Part shown: piece after piece, positions 26,988 through 36,026 of the stretch
Position numbering within the stretch: position 1 is the stretch's first letter
Layout: every line of letters starts with the position of its first letter
NCBI RefSeq assembly: GCF_001653455.1
Contig: NZ_CP011486.1
Span: forward strand, 1,426,001-1,490,000
Source: Helicobacter pylori
GTDB lineage: Bacteria > Campylobacterota > Campylobacteria > Campylobacterales > Helicobacteraceae
Direction of reading: 5' to 3'
DNA length: 64,000 nucleotides
Position numbers and translations under genes: made by a program
Notes under the pieces: generated by a model
Database searches by the model: none
Told to the model about the DNA's origin: nothing
The model's input: only the letters and a program-made list of their open reading frames with translations

Positions 26988-29909
26988 TTAAATTTTTAAG
27001 GTTAGAAAAAAATCTTTTAATTCCCTTTTTTGGATCCAGTAATCCCTATAACCCTCCGGTGGCACTTTATTGCTATTGTTATAAAATTTTAAAACCACTT
27101 TGATTTTGAAATGGGGATTATCTTTAGGGTTAAAAATCTTATCTTTAAAAAGTTTGTTATACCAATCTGCCTTACCCTCGTAAGCAGTGTATTCGATCCC
27201 TTTAGGGTCAATGAAGCAAATGATCTGCGTGTCGCCTTTTTGCAACCAAAAGATGAAATCAGGGAAAAATTTCCTTTCTGTAGCGCAGTTGTCTATATAA
27301 GGGATAAACAAATTGTCTAAATGTTCATCAATCTTACTGAACGCCCAAAAATCGTAGTTTTTTTGCAGCGTTTCTATCGTTTCAGTTTCTTGCAACTCTT
27401 TTAAAAAATCAATTTCGCTTTCTACTTTAACGACATGCTTAAGCCAGTCGCAGTTTTTGGCTTTAATGAGTGGGGTGTAGTAATGCTCTTTGAATTTTAA
27501 CAGCTCTGCACCATCAAGTTTAAAAGCCTTATCTTGTTTGTGCTTGTCTGTATCATAAGGATCAATCTCGCCTTGCACGATTTTTATTCTTAAAGTTTCT
27601 TTGTCCAAAGGTGCATACTCTTTCACTTCTTGGATGGTTTTAACTAACGCTTCCTTTTTATCCGCCTTAACTTTAATCCTTTTAAAATGCACGATTTTTT
27701 CATTATCTAGGGCGTTAAATTCGTCTTTAGGCACTTTTTGATTAGGGTAGAGCTTGCCTTTAATTTCAGAAATCATGTAATCCAAATCCTTATAATGCCA
27801 GTTTAATTCTATCTTAAAGTGCTTTTTTTGTATCATGTCTTTTAACAGTGCGTAATCTTTAGGGTCATAAAATTCATGCTTTAAAATAAAATGTTTTTCG
27901 CTCATAAGATTAAAATACTCTTTTAAATCCTTAAAATTTTTTTCGCTCATTTTAAACGAAGTGCTTTTATCAAGTTTAAGAGCGTTGGTTTGTTCTTTCC
28001 GGTAGCAAGGCACGAATAAGGCGTGGTTTATGCGCGTTTTGTCTAATTTAATCTCACGCCAAGAACCTCTCTCGCTCCTATTGTCATTCTCTTTTTGGAT
28101 CTTTAAAATCGTTTCAAGGCTTGCATGGTTAGTGGGTATGATAAAAAGCGTTTCTAACATTGCAGCGTTTGGTTTCAAGTCGTTTTTAATGGCTTCATCT
28201 ATGTCTAAATACGCTAACCTTTGGCGTTGGTTTTTGACGCTTTCAATCCTCACGCCCCTACCAAAAGATTGTTGCACCAACTTTTTAGCCTCATCAAGCC
28301 CTATATTTAAAAATAAAATCACGCTAGGCCTTGTGCTATCCCAGCCGGTATCAAAAGAGCGAGACCCCACTAAAATATTGATACTGCTCTTATCAATCTG
28401 GCTGAAATAACTCTCTTCTTTATAGCTCAAATTCTTACTCACCACTTTCACGCTCTTTAATTTCTCATGAATCCATTCTGTAATATCGCCTATTTTAATC
28501 AAGCAAAAGACTTTGTCGCTAGTGTTGAGCTTGAAAGCGATTTCTTGCTTGTTGTTAGGGTTAATGATGACTTCAATACGCCCATTACTAGCATAAAAAA
28601 TTTCTTCTTTTAGGCCTTTAAAATCCATATCGCTTAAACCCTCTTTAAAAATCTTAATTTTATAGTCTTTATCTTTGTCACCGCTAAAAAGAAATTCCGG
28701 ATCCTCTAATTCCTCTAATAAATCGTCTTTAGCCTTTAAAAAATCGCTCTCATCGTCATTTTCAATCACGCGCACTAAAGTTTTGAAAAACATTTCCGCA
28801 TCGCTGTTTTCCACATTCACAGAATGCGTGAACACGAGCATTAAAGGGTCATGAAAATAGCCTTCTGTTTTATAGCGTTTTTGCATGCCTAAAAGCAATA
28901 ACCCCTTTAAAAGTGCGATTTCTTTTTCCCTATCGTTTAAATCTTTTAATTCCCTAAAAGAATTCAAGTTGTTTTTCTTCAATAAAATAGATTCTTTACC
29001 ATAGCCAAGCTTCACCCACTCGCCCACGCTCAAATTATACACCGAAGTGATGAGATCGCTCTCTTCGGTGAAAGTGGCACTGAAATTGAATAAAAACCCC
29101 CTTTGAGACAGCAGACTAAAAATGGCTTGCCTTTTGCTCTCAGCCTTACTCCCCTTATGCGCTTCATCTAAAATCACATAATTTTCCCCATTATCCCAAC
29201 GATCCTTATAGTTTAAAAGGTTTTCCTTGCTTTCTTCATCGCTCATTAAATCCGCGCGGTAATAAAAAAGAGCGATTTTTTTCATTCCTTTAAAACAATT
29301 GTTTGAAGCGTGATAAAAATCCTCATTCTCAACGCTTTTAAGGTTTTTGAAATCAATTTGTTTGGAATAGTCCTTACCCCGGTTGTATTTTTCAATTTCT
29401 TTTTCAAATTGTTTGATCAAATGCTCATTGGCGCTAAAAAACATGATATTTTTCTTAGGGATCAAACCCATTTCCATAGCCACGCCTAAAAGCTCTACAA
29501 GCTTGATAATGACAATCGTTTTACCGCTCCCTGTAGCCATGTAAAAAGCTAAGCGGTTGATAAAGTTTTCAAACTTCACGCAACCATTTTCCACTTTAAA
29601 AGAGTTTCTTAACAAATCGTTGAGTTTCTTTTTAGTGAAATCGCAGTTAGCGAACGAGTAATGCCTTTGATAAAAAGCGTAAAATTCTTTTTTATTTTCT
29701 TTAAAATCTTTAAAATAAGCGGTAAGCATTCTAAAAGCGTTGATCAAAGCTTGTTGTTGGTAATCTAAAAGCTCTTTATTACTATCAAAGCTTTTAAAGT
29801 CCAGCATTTCTAACGGATCGTTAATCTCGTTAATATTCAATTCCTCTTCAGCGAGTTTTTGAGCGACAAAAATTTCATTATTCCTTACTTCTTGTTTTTT
29901 CTTTGCCAT
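26988..29909 (-). CDS. res: Type III restriction subunit Res, intact
   Basis: 973-aa Res subunit, unrelated in detail to the one at 11996. Walker A MATGSGKT is at residues 124-131, VILDEAHKGS is Walker B, NFSATFTEESD is motif III, and SRSFDTGWDSTRPSV and QSFGRGVRIES are helicase motifs V and VI. The C-terminal nuclease has FFPDFIFW then CFIDPKGIEY, the PD-(D/E)xK pattern with Asp in the second acidic position. The ATG complementary to 29907-29909 follows AAGGAAAAATA. It lies 9 nt after mod. No homopolymer longer than about seven bases is seen, so it does not look phase-variable. Confidence 0.93.
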   Translation of the reverse strand: MAKKKQEVRNNEIFVAQKLAEEELNINEINDPLEMLDFKSFDSNKELLDYQQQALINAFRMLTAYFKDFKENKKEFYAFYQRHYSFANCDFTKKKLNDLLRNSFKVENGCVKFENFINRLAFYMATGSGKTIVIIKLVELLGVAMEMGLIPKKNIMFFSANEHLIKQFEKEIEKYNRGKDYSKQIDFKNLKSVENEDFYHASNNCFKGMKKIALFYYRADLMSDEESKENLLNYKDRWDNGENYVILDEAHKGSKAESKRQAIFSLLSQRGFLFNFSATFTEESDLITSVYNLSVGEWVKLGYGKESILLKKNNLNSFRELKDLNDREKEIALLKGLLLLGMQKRYKTEGYFHDPLMLVFTHSVNVENSDAEMFFKTLVRVIENDDESDFLKAKDDLLEELEDPEFLFSGDKDKDYKIKIFKEGLSDMDFKGLKEEIFYASNGRIEVIINPNNKQEIAFKLNTSDKVFCLIKIGDITEWIHEKLKSVKVVSKNLSYKEESYFSQIDKSSINILVGSRSFDTGWDSTRPSVILFLNIGLDEAKKLVQQSFGRGVRIESVKNQRQRLAYLDIDEAIKNDLKPNAAMLETLFIIPTNHASLETILKIQKENDNRSERGSWREIKLDKTRINHALFVPCYRKEQTNALKLDKSTSFKMSEKNFKDLKEYFNLMSEKHFILKHEFYDPKDYALLKDMIQKKHFKIELNWHYKDLDYMISEIKGKLYPNQKVPKDEFNALDNEKIVHFKRIKVKADKKEALVKTIQEVKEYAPLDKETLRIKIVQGEIDPYDTDKHKQDKAFKLDGAELLKFKEHYYTPLIKAKNCDWLKHVVKVESEIDFLKELQETETIETLQKNYDFWAFSKIDEHLDNLFIPYIDNCATERKFFPDFIFWLQKGDTQIICFIDPKGIEYTAYEGKADWYNKLFKDKIFNPKDNPHFKIKVVLKFYNNSNKVPPEGYRDYWIQKRELKDFFLTLKI

Positions 29910-29918
29910 TATTTTTCC

Positions 29919-32171
29919 TTACCAAATGAGCGCTTCTTTTAAGGCTTTTAAAATCTCTACTTCTTTATCATTCCCTTTAAATTTCACCACTTTTTCATTG
30001 AAAAACTCCACTCCAACGCCGTGTAAATTTTCTAAAGTTTCTTTAATATCCACGCCCATTTTTTCTAGTGCTTCTATATTGAGCGTGTAAGATTCGTTCT
30101 TACGCTCCACTAAATCGCTGTATTGTTCATCATACGCTAGGGGTTTGTCATTGTCTTCATACTTGATTTTTCTTAAAATCTCTTCATAGCTTTCCAATTC
30201 ATAAACTTTGATTGCCCCACCTCCATTAAATCCTTTAAGCGCGCCGCTTTTAAAACCGCCTATAACCTTTTTAAGACGAGGCAAAATCACGCGCTCAAAA
30301 TGCTCCCCCATTTCAATACCGATATACTTCCTCTTCAACTTGTGTGCTACCGCGCAAGTCGTCCCGCTCCCAGCGAAAAAATCGCACACGATAGAGTTTT
30401 CGTTACTGCTCGCTTTGATTATCCTTTCTAGCAATTTTTCCGGTTTTTGGGTTAAATTTTCATCACTTTTTACCCTTTCGGTTGAAGTAGAACCGATGAT
30501 AGCTATATTCCATAAAGTATCTACATAACGCTCATGAGATAATTCATAAATAACCTTACCATTTTCATCTCTTGCTCTCATATTTTTACCATCCCGCCCT
30601 TCTCGTTTGCTTAAAAGGACTGGCTCGCTTCTTGGCTCTTTTTGTCTATAGAAAATATATTCTTCACCTTTAGAATAATTTAAAATTGTTTCGGTATTTT
30701 TAGCAAAACTATTACCACTGTTTGCCATTTTATTAGAGTAATACCATATAATTTCATTCCTAAAATTTTCTTTACCAAAAATATCATTAAGTAGCATACG
30801 CCCCAAATAATTCGCATTGTTATCCAAATGTAAATAGAAGCTTCCTTGATGGCTTAAAAAATCATAAGCGAGTTGCAAGCGGTTATGCATAAGGCTTAGC
30901 CATGTGCTATCTTGAAACCTGTCTATGTAAGCAAAATCGCTACCGGTATTAAAGGGCGGATCAATATAAATGCAATCAATGGCTTCTTTATAGCGGTTTT
31001 TAAGGGAGTTTAGGGCTTGGTAGTTTTCGCTTTTAATGAGCGTGCCATTGATTTCATTTTCATTGAATAAGCTTTTAACCTCTTCTTCTAAATCTTTAAA
31101 ATAGAGAGTGTCTAGGGGCAAAAACTCGTTTTCTAAAAGGTTGTCTGCGATCTCTAAATTCAAGTCTTGCCATTCTTTAACTTGTTTGGGGTAGTTTGGG
31201 TGGCTTGTGATTTTATTCAAATCGTAGTTTTTAGCTTTGAGTCTGTCTAGGCTTACGATGAAATGCGAGTTTAACACAAAGCGGGGTTTGTTCCAGATCT
31301 TACAGAGTTCGTTTTCAAATTCGCTCACTAACACAATCACTTCTAAAGCCACTTCTTTAATGGTGTTGATTTCATCAAGGCGTTCTTTAGTAAAAACGCT
31401 GATTTCTTTAAAAAGGTATTCAAACAGATACAAATCCAATTGCTCTTTTAAAAACCCTAGCGCGTTTTTATGGATGAAATAATCCATGCTGCCTTGCTTT
31501 TTGAATTTCACCAACGCTTTTTTTAAAATTTCTTCATCAAGTTTGACGCCTTGATTGGAGCATTCTTTGAGGATTTCATTCGTTTTTGTTTGAGTCCCCT
31601 TGCTGCTGAGCGTAACGCTAAAATTTAAGGTGTTAGTTTTTGTGTCTGTATCTTTTAAATCAAAGACTAACTCTACTTTTTCATTATATTTTTTGCTTTC
31701 TAGTGAAGAAGCGTCAAAATTAAAAAGAATACCCTCTAATTCAAAGCAAAAATCCTTATAAATCGTTTCGCTTTTCACGTAATAGAGATCTTTAGTTTTA
31801 TAAAATAAAGCGGTGTCTTTTTTAAGGGAGCATTTTTCATAATCGCTTTTAGTGTAAAGGCTGTCATAAAGGGGCGTGTCGTTGAAATAAATCCCTCCAT
31901 TAGCGCTGAAATAACGCTTGAAAAAGCTATAGAGTTTGTCAAACAATTCTTCTTTGAGATCGTTGTTGTCTTGGCATTTTGAATCAATGAGTTTTTTTAA
32001 TTCTTGTTTTTTATGGTGGTAATACCGGCTTTTAGCCTTCATGAGGTTGATCATGCCATTTTTCATTGCTCTAGGGCTAGAATCTAAAAGGCTTTCTGGC
32101 TGGTCTTCAATCTTAACGCCTATGAAAAGGTTTTCTAAAACTTCATAAAATTTAGCTTCGTTTGTTTTCAT
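29919..32171 (-). CDS. mod: Type III N6-adenine methyltransferase Mod, intact
   Basis: Modification and recognition subunit paired with the res gene after it. About 390 N-terminal residues precede motif IV YIDPPFNTGSDFAYIDRF; motif I DFFAGSGTTCAVAHKLKRK lies towards the C-terminus (beta class). The recognition domain is between (about 30480-30780). I chose the ATG complementary to 32169-32171, with AAGGAG 7 nt upstream, over a GTG two codons earlier that touches the ribosome site. 750 aa. From memory the 26695 copy is split by a frameshift; here it is intact. Part of it (31801-31862) is repeated at 35298. Confidence 0.92.
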   Translation of the reverse strand: MKTNEAKFYEVLENLFIGVKIEDQPESLLDSSPRAMKNGMINLMKAKSRYYHHKKQELKKLIDSKCQDNNDLKEELFDKLYSFFKRYFSANGGIYFNDTPLYDSLYTKSDYEKCSLKKDTALFYKTKDLYYVKSETIYKDFCFELEGILFNFDASSLESKKYNEKVELVFDLKDTDTKTNTLNFSVTLSSKGTQTKTNEILKECSNQGVKLDEEILKKALVKFKKQGSMDYFIHKNALGFLKEQLDLYLFEYLFKEISVFTKERLDEINTIKEVALEVIVLVSEFENELCKIWNKPRFVLNSHFIVSLDRLKAKNYDLNKITSHPNYPKQVKEWQDLNLEIADNLLENEFLPLDTLYFKDLEEEVKSLFNENEINGTLIKSENYQALNSLKNRYKEAIDCIYIDPPFNTGSDFAYIDRFQDSTWLSLMHNRLQLAYDFLSHQGSFYLHLDNNANYLGRMLLNDIFGKENFRNEIIWYYSNKMANSGNSFAKNTETILNYSKGEEYIFYRQKEPRSEPVLLSKREGRDGKNMRARDENGKVIYELSHERYVDTLWNIAIIGSTSTERVKSDENLTQKPEKLLERIIKASSNENSIVCDFFAGSGTTCAVAHKLKRKYIGIEMGEHFERVILPRLKKVIGGFKSGALKGFNGGGAIKVYELESYEEILRKIKYEDNDKPLAYDEQYSDLVERKNESYTLNIEALEKMGVDIKETLENLHGVGVEFFNEKVVKFKGNDKEVEILKALKEALIW
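31801..31862. repeat. 62-bp direct repeat, copy 1 (inside mod)
   Basis: Matches 35298-35359 over 62 bp with four mismatches and no gap, in the same orientation. This copy is coding sequence of mod. After it, ATTAGCGCT (31899-31907) recurs at 35365-35373, and AATACCCCCAT near 32309 recurs at about 35377, all in the same order. Confidence 0.95.
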
Positions 32172-32199
32172 TATCACGCTCCTTAAAATATGAAAGGGT

Positions 32200-32205
32200 A
32201 TTATA
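32200..32205 (-). promoter_or_regulatory. -10 box of mod-res operon (minus strand)
   Basis: ATTATA on the plus strand reads TATAAT on the minus strand, 28 nt before the mod ATG at 32171. An AAGGAG ribosome site lies between them. Confidence 0.6.
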
Positions 32206-32325
32206 ACGATGATTATCTTATTAAAAGTTTAGCATCCATGTTGCAGAGCGTTAATCAGATTGGCTTATTGAATATTTTAGATTACCTTGACTGACTCATT
32301 TTTTTAAAATACCCCCATTTCATTG

Positions 32326-32331
32326 TAAAAT
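32326..32331 (+). promoter_or_regulatory. -10 box of the GAAGA-type R-M cluster
   Basis: TAAAAT lies about 49 nt before the TTG start of the first methyltransferase, giving a short leader with AAAAGG before the start. The assignment rests on this single element. Confidence 0.4.
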
Positions 32332-32379
32332 TCTTTCATGTGAAATTTATTAAGTTTTTAATAAAAGGTAAAAATAAGA

Positions 32380-33243
32380 TTGAATATCAATAAAGTGTTT
32401 TATCATAGCAGCACTAACATGCATGAAGCGCTAGATAATAGCGTGGATTTAATCATCACAAGCCCGCCTTATTTCAACATTAAAGATTACACGAAAAATG
32501 GCACACAAGATTTACAGCATTCAACCCAACATGTTGAAGATTTAGGGGCGTTGGAAAAATATGAAGATTACCTTTTAGGTCTTTTAAAAGTTTGGCATGA
32601 ATGTTATAGGGCGCTAAAACCCAATGGTAAGCTATGCATTAATGTGCCTTTAATGCCTATGCTTAAAAAGGTTTTAAACACGCACTATAACCGCCATATT
32701 TTTGATTTGCATGCTGATATCCAACACTCTATTTTGCATGATTTAAACAACATGCTAGAAAACAAGCCTAAAATATTTTTATTAGATGTCTATATTTGGA
32801 AACGCACAAATCCTACTAAAAGATTGATGTTTGGGAGCTACCCTTATCCTAGAAATTTTTATGCACAAAATACTATAGAATTTATTGGCGTGTTTGTCAA
32901 AGACGGCAAGCCCAAACAACCCACAGAAGTGCAAAAAGAGCAAAGCCAATTGACTCAAGAGGAGTGGCTGGAATTTACCAAACAAATTTGGGAAATCCCA
33001 ATCCCTAATAAAAACGATCTTGCTTTTGGTAAGCATGCGGCTTTAATGCCGGCTGAATTGGCAAGGCGTTTGATTAGATTGTATAGTTGCGTGGGCGATG
33101 TGGTGCTAGATCCATTTAGCGGGAGCGGGACAACCTTAAGAGAAGCAAAACTTTTGAAAAGGAATTTTATAGGTTATGAACTCTATGAAAATTATAAGCC
33201 CTTGATTGAGCAAAAATTAGGAAACTTGTTTGATTTTGAATAA
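32380..33243 (+). CDS. Type IIS DNA methyltransferase, SPPY type
   Basis: 287 aa. Motif IV is LIITSPPYFNIKDY near residue 30 and motif I is LDPFSGSGTTLREA near residue 243, the beta-type order. SPPY favours N4-cytosine, but N6-adenine cannot be excluded. From memory the neighbours and order match the HpyAII (MboII-like, GAAGA) cluster HP1368-HP1366, where two methyltransferases protect the two strands. The start is TTG, with AAAAGG about 11 nt upstream; no nearby ATG fits. It overlaps the next methyltransferase by 14 nt. Confidence 0.85.
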   Translation: MNINKVFYHSSTNMHEALDNSVDLIITSPPYFNIKDYTKNGTQDLQHSTQHVEDLGALEKYEDYLLGLLKVWHECYRALKPNGKLCINVPLMPMLKKVLNTHYNRHIFDLHADIQHSILHDLNNMLENKPKIFLLDVYIWKRTNPTKRLMFGSYPYPRNFYAQNTIEFIGVFVKDGKPKQPTEVQKEQSQLTQEEWLEFTKQIWEIPIPNKNDLAFGKHAALMPAELARRLIRLYSCVGDVVLDPFSGSGTTLREAKLLKRNFIGYELYENYKPLIEQKLGNLFDFE

Positions 33244-34012
33244 GATTTATATAGAAGATGTTTTCACATTTTTAGACAAACTGGAAGATAAAAGCGTTGA
33301 TTTAGCCATTATTGACCCTCCTTACAATCTCAAAATTGCTTCATGGGATAGTTTTAAAAATGACGAAGAATTTTTAACATTTTCTTACGCTTGGATTGAT
33401 AAAATGCTGCCCAAAATCAAAGACATAGGGAGTTTTTATCTCTTTAATACCCCCTTTAATTGCGCTTTATTTTTAGCGTATTTATGTCAAAAAAAAGTGC
33501 ATTTTTTAAACTTTATCACTTGGGTCAAAAAAGATGGGTTTGCTAACGCCAAAAAGCGTTATAACCACGCGCAAGAAAGCATTTTATTTTATAGCATGCA
33601 TAAGAAAAATTACACTTTTAATGCCGATGAAGTTCGCATTGCTTATGAATCCACTGAACGCATCAAACACGCTCAAAGCAAAGGGATTTTAAAGAACAAC
33701 AAACGCTGGTTCCCTAACCCTAAGGGCAAATTATGCCTTGATGTGTGGGAGATCACTTCACAAAGGCATGTTGAAAAAGAGAATGGCAAAATCCTTAAGC
33801 CCAAACACCCTAGCATTAAGCCCAAAATTCTCATTGAACGCATGATAAAGGCTAGCTCTAATGAAAACGATTTGATTTTAGACTTATTTAGCGGCAGTGG
33901 CATGACTAGCTTAGTAGCTAAAAGTTTGGGGCGTAATTTTATAGGGTGTGAAACCCATGCTGAATATGTGCATGAGAATTTGGAAATGTTTAGGCATAAT
34001 GAATACAAATAA
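33230..34012 (+). CDS. Type IIS N6-adenine DNA methyltransferase
   Basis: 260 aa, beta-class: motif IV LAIIDPPYNLKIASW near residue 27 and motif I LILDLFSGSGMTSLVA near residue 220. DPPY is typical of N6-adenine enzymes. It probably methylates the GAAGA strand while its neighbour treats the complement. The start is uncertain: TTG at 33230 or TTG at 33236; both lie inside the end of the upstream gene. The nuclease gene follows after 14 nt. Confidence 0.85.
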   Translation: MILNKIYIEDVFTFLDKLEDKSVDLAIIDPPYNLKIASWDSFKNDEEFLTFSYAWIDKMLPKIKDIGSFYLFNTPFNCALFLAYLCQKKVHFLNFITWVKKDGFANAKKRYNHAQESILFYSMHKKNYTFNADEVRIAYESTERIKHAQSKGILKNNKRWFPNPKGKLCLDVWEITSQRHVEKENGKILKPKHPSIKPKILIERMIKASSNENDLILDLFSGSGMTSLVAKSLGRNFIGCETHAEYVHENLEMFRHNEYK

Positions 34013-34026
34013 AAAGGATATTTAAC

Positions 34027-35297
34027 ATGCCAAAAATAGAAGAAATTTTGCAAGAAATCACACAGCTTGATCCTAGTAAAGAGTGTTTGAAATTTTTAGT
34101 TAATCGCATAAAAGCCCTGATTATAGGGGCTTGCACTTATCCCAACACAACCGTTACGATCAAAATAAAATTAAAATTATTATTCAAGCTATTTTTAATG
34201 AAGTGGGAGAGGATTTTTTACAAATTCGCACTACCGACATGAGCAAACGCCCTAGCAATATAGCAAGCGAAGAGGTTTATGCAAAAGTGGTAGATAATAT
34301 CTGCAAGTCTGAAATAGCTCAAGATAATTTAGGAAAAAAGAATCAAGTAACCCAAGATAGTTTGAGGAAAAATCTTTTCGTAGATATGCATAGAATGGGG
34401 TTGATTGAACGCTACAATAAAAATAAAAAACTTATAGATCCCTATATTCAAAGCAATATCAAATATATTAATCTAACTCCCTTAGCCATAGAGTTTTTAA
34501 ACGCGCAAGATTTGTTAAGAAAAAATTTTTGTTACACGCAAGCTTTAGAAAATCTTTTAAAAGGTTTTGGGGCAGAATGCAGAGAGGTAATGATAGAGCT
34601 TGATCATCATTATTTAGACATTGAAGAAATGATGTTTTTTGTTACATTTTTAAATATTGAAAATTTTACTAGAAATGAAATTATAGAGCATGTTAAAGAA
34701 TATAGGAGTTTAAGCCGTATCCAAAAAGAAAAATTAAAAGAGTTAGTGCAAAATTATTGCAACCCTAATTGTTTTGGTGGGAACAAGTTAGATAAAAGAG
34801 ATTATCATAATTGGAAAAATCAAGCCCAACAAATTTTTAGCTTGCTAGAACAAAGCGTGTTTTTTGAAACCAATAAAGAGAGGCTTATTTTAAAAACGCT
34901 TAATAGAGAATACAAACAAAACGATAAAAAGCTCAAACGCTCCATTAAAGAAAAAGCCCTGTATTTTGAAAAACATGGCGTAAAAAAAGAAAAAGGCTTT
35001 GAGTTGCACCATATTGTGCCTTTGTGTTTGGCTCGCTCTATAGAAGAATTTGATCTTTTGGATAAATGGGAAAATTTAATCTATATTGATGCTTTTAACC
35101 ATGCAAAAATATCTCAAACGCAAAATAAACACATTTGTTTGTATTTTAAAAATTGCGATGTGATTTTATCTAAAGGCTTCAAAGAAGAACAAGAAAGCCT
35201 TTATTTGACTTACATTGAAAATGTATCATATAAACTTGATTTACAAAATACCATGCTGAAATACAATAAAGATTTATTGCATTCTAAAAACGGCTGA
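34027..35297 (+). pseudogene. Type IIS HNH restriction endonuclease, frameshifted
   Basis: The ATG at 34027 (with AAAAGGA upstream) opens a frame reading MPKIEEILQEITQ that ends at 34242 in nonsense. The remainder (HLSQHNRYDQ onwards) is in another frame from about 34104 to 35297. One extra G in the GGGG at 34126-34129 joins them as LIIGGLHLSQHN. The rest has an HNH core: ELHHIVPLCLA, then WENLIYIDAFNHAKIS. The joined product is about 423 aa. A TTG at 34131 could start the second part without the first 35 residues but has no ribosome site. From memory it is the HpyAII/MboII-type nuclease. Both methyltransferases upstream are intact. Confidence 0.8.
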
Positions 35298-35359
35298 TAA
35301 AATAAAGCGGTGTCTTTTTTAAGGGAGCGTTTTTCATCATCGCTTTTGGTATAAAGGCT
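35298..35359. repeat. 62-bp direct repeat, copy 2 (orphan mod fragment)
   Basis: Near-copy of 31801-31862 (58 of 62 identical). Here it codes for nothing and sits between the broken nuclease gene and crdR. It begins at the end of the nuclease reading frame and is followed by ATTAGCGCT and AATACCCCCAT, which also occur in order on the left side. It is best read as a scar of insertion with target duplication. Confidence 0.92.
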
Positions 35360-35372
35360 ATAGAATTAGCGC

Positions 35373-35378
35373 TACAAT
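35373..35378 (+). promoter_or_regulatory. -10 box of crdRS, leaderless arrangement
   Basis: TACAAT followed by exactly 6 nt (ACCCCC) and the crdR ATG. No Shine-Dalgarno sequence is present, so the mRNA is predicted to start at the ATG. The sequence upstream of it is the mod-derived repeat, so the -35 side of this promoter may have been altered by the insertion. Confidence 0.6.
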
Positions 35379-35384
35379 ACCCCC

Positions 35385-36026
35385 ATGCAAAAAAAGATTT
35401 TTTTACTAGAAGACGATTACCTTTTGAGCGAGAGCGTTAAGGAATTTTTAGAGCATTTGGGCTATGAAGTGTTTTGCGCTTTTAACGGGAAAGAGGCTTA
35501 TGAAAGGCTTTCGGTGGAGCGTTTTAACCTCTTGCTTTTAGATGTGCAAGTGCCTGAAATGAATAGCTTGGAATTGTTTAAACGCATCAAAAACGATTTT
35601 TTAATCTCTGCACCTGTGATTTTTATCACCGCCTTGCAAGATAATACCACTTTAAAAAACGCTTTTAATTTAGGGGCGAGCGATTATTTGAAAAAGCCTT
35701 TTGATTTGGACGAATTAGAAGCGCGCATTAAAAGATTTTTCAATGATGATCCTATAGAAATTGCACCTGATGTTTTTTATTCCCAGCATTCTTTGAATAT
35801 TAAGGGGAAAAAAGAAATCCTAGCGCCTAAAACCGCTCAACTTTTAGAGTATTTTTTAGAGCATAAGGGGCAAATCATCAGCTCTCAAGTGTTAGAAAAT
35901 AACTTATGGGATCAAGCGATTGATGACTCCACCTTACGCACTTACATTAAAGTGTTGCGCAAACTTTTAGGGAAAAATTGCATAGAAACGCACAAGGGGG
36001 TGGGCTATCGCTTTAACCCACTATGA
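35385..36026 (+). CDS. crdR: Response regulator CrdR (OmpR family)
   Basis: 213 aa. The receiver domain has the acidic pocket E9-D10-D11 and phospho-acceptor D53 ([11 protein letters not shown]), and Lys in [12 protein letters not shown]. The C-terminal winged helix matches OmpR/PhoB ([27 protein letters not shown]). From memory it is HP1365, which controls the copper-resistance operon crdAB-czcAB and also responds to nitrosative stress. crdS starts 4 nt inside its end. Confidence 0.88.
   Translation: MQKKIFLLEDDYLLSESVKEFLEHLGYEVFCAFNGKEAYERLSVERFNLLLLDVQVPEMNSLELFKRIKNDFLISAPVIFITALQDNTTLKNAFNLGASDYLKKPFDLDELEARIKRFFNDDPIEIAPDVFYSQHSLNIKGKKEILAPKTAQLLEYFLEHKGQIISSQVLENNLWDQAIDDSTLRTYIKVLRKLLGKNCIETHKGVGYRFNPL

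Noticed and set aside
30480-30780. Phase-variable tract in the second type III mod
   Set aside because: No homopolymer of eight or more bases found; the gene is open throughout.
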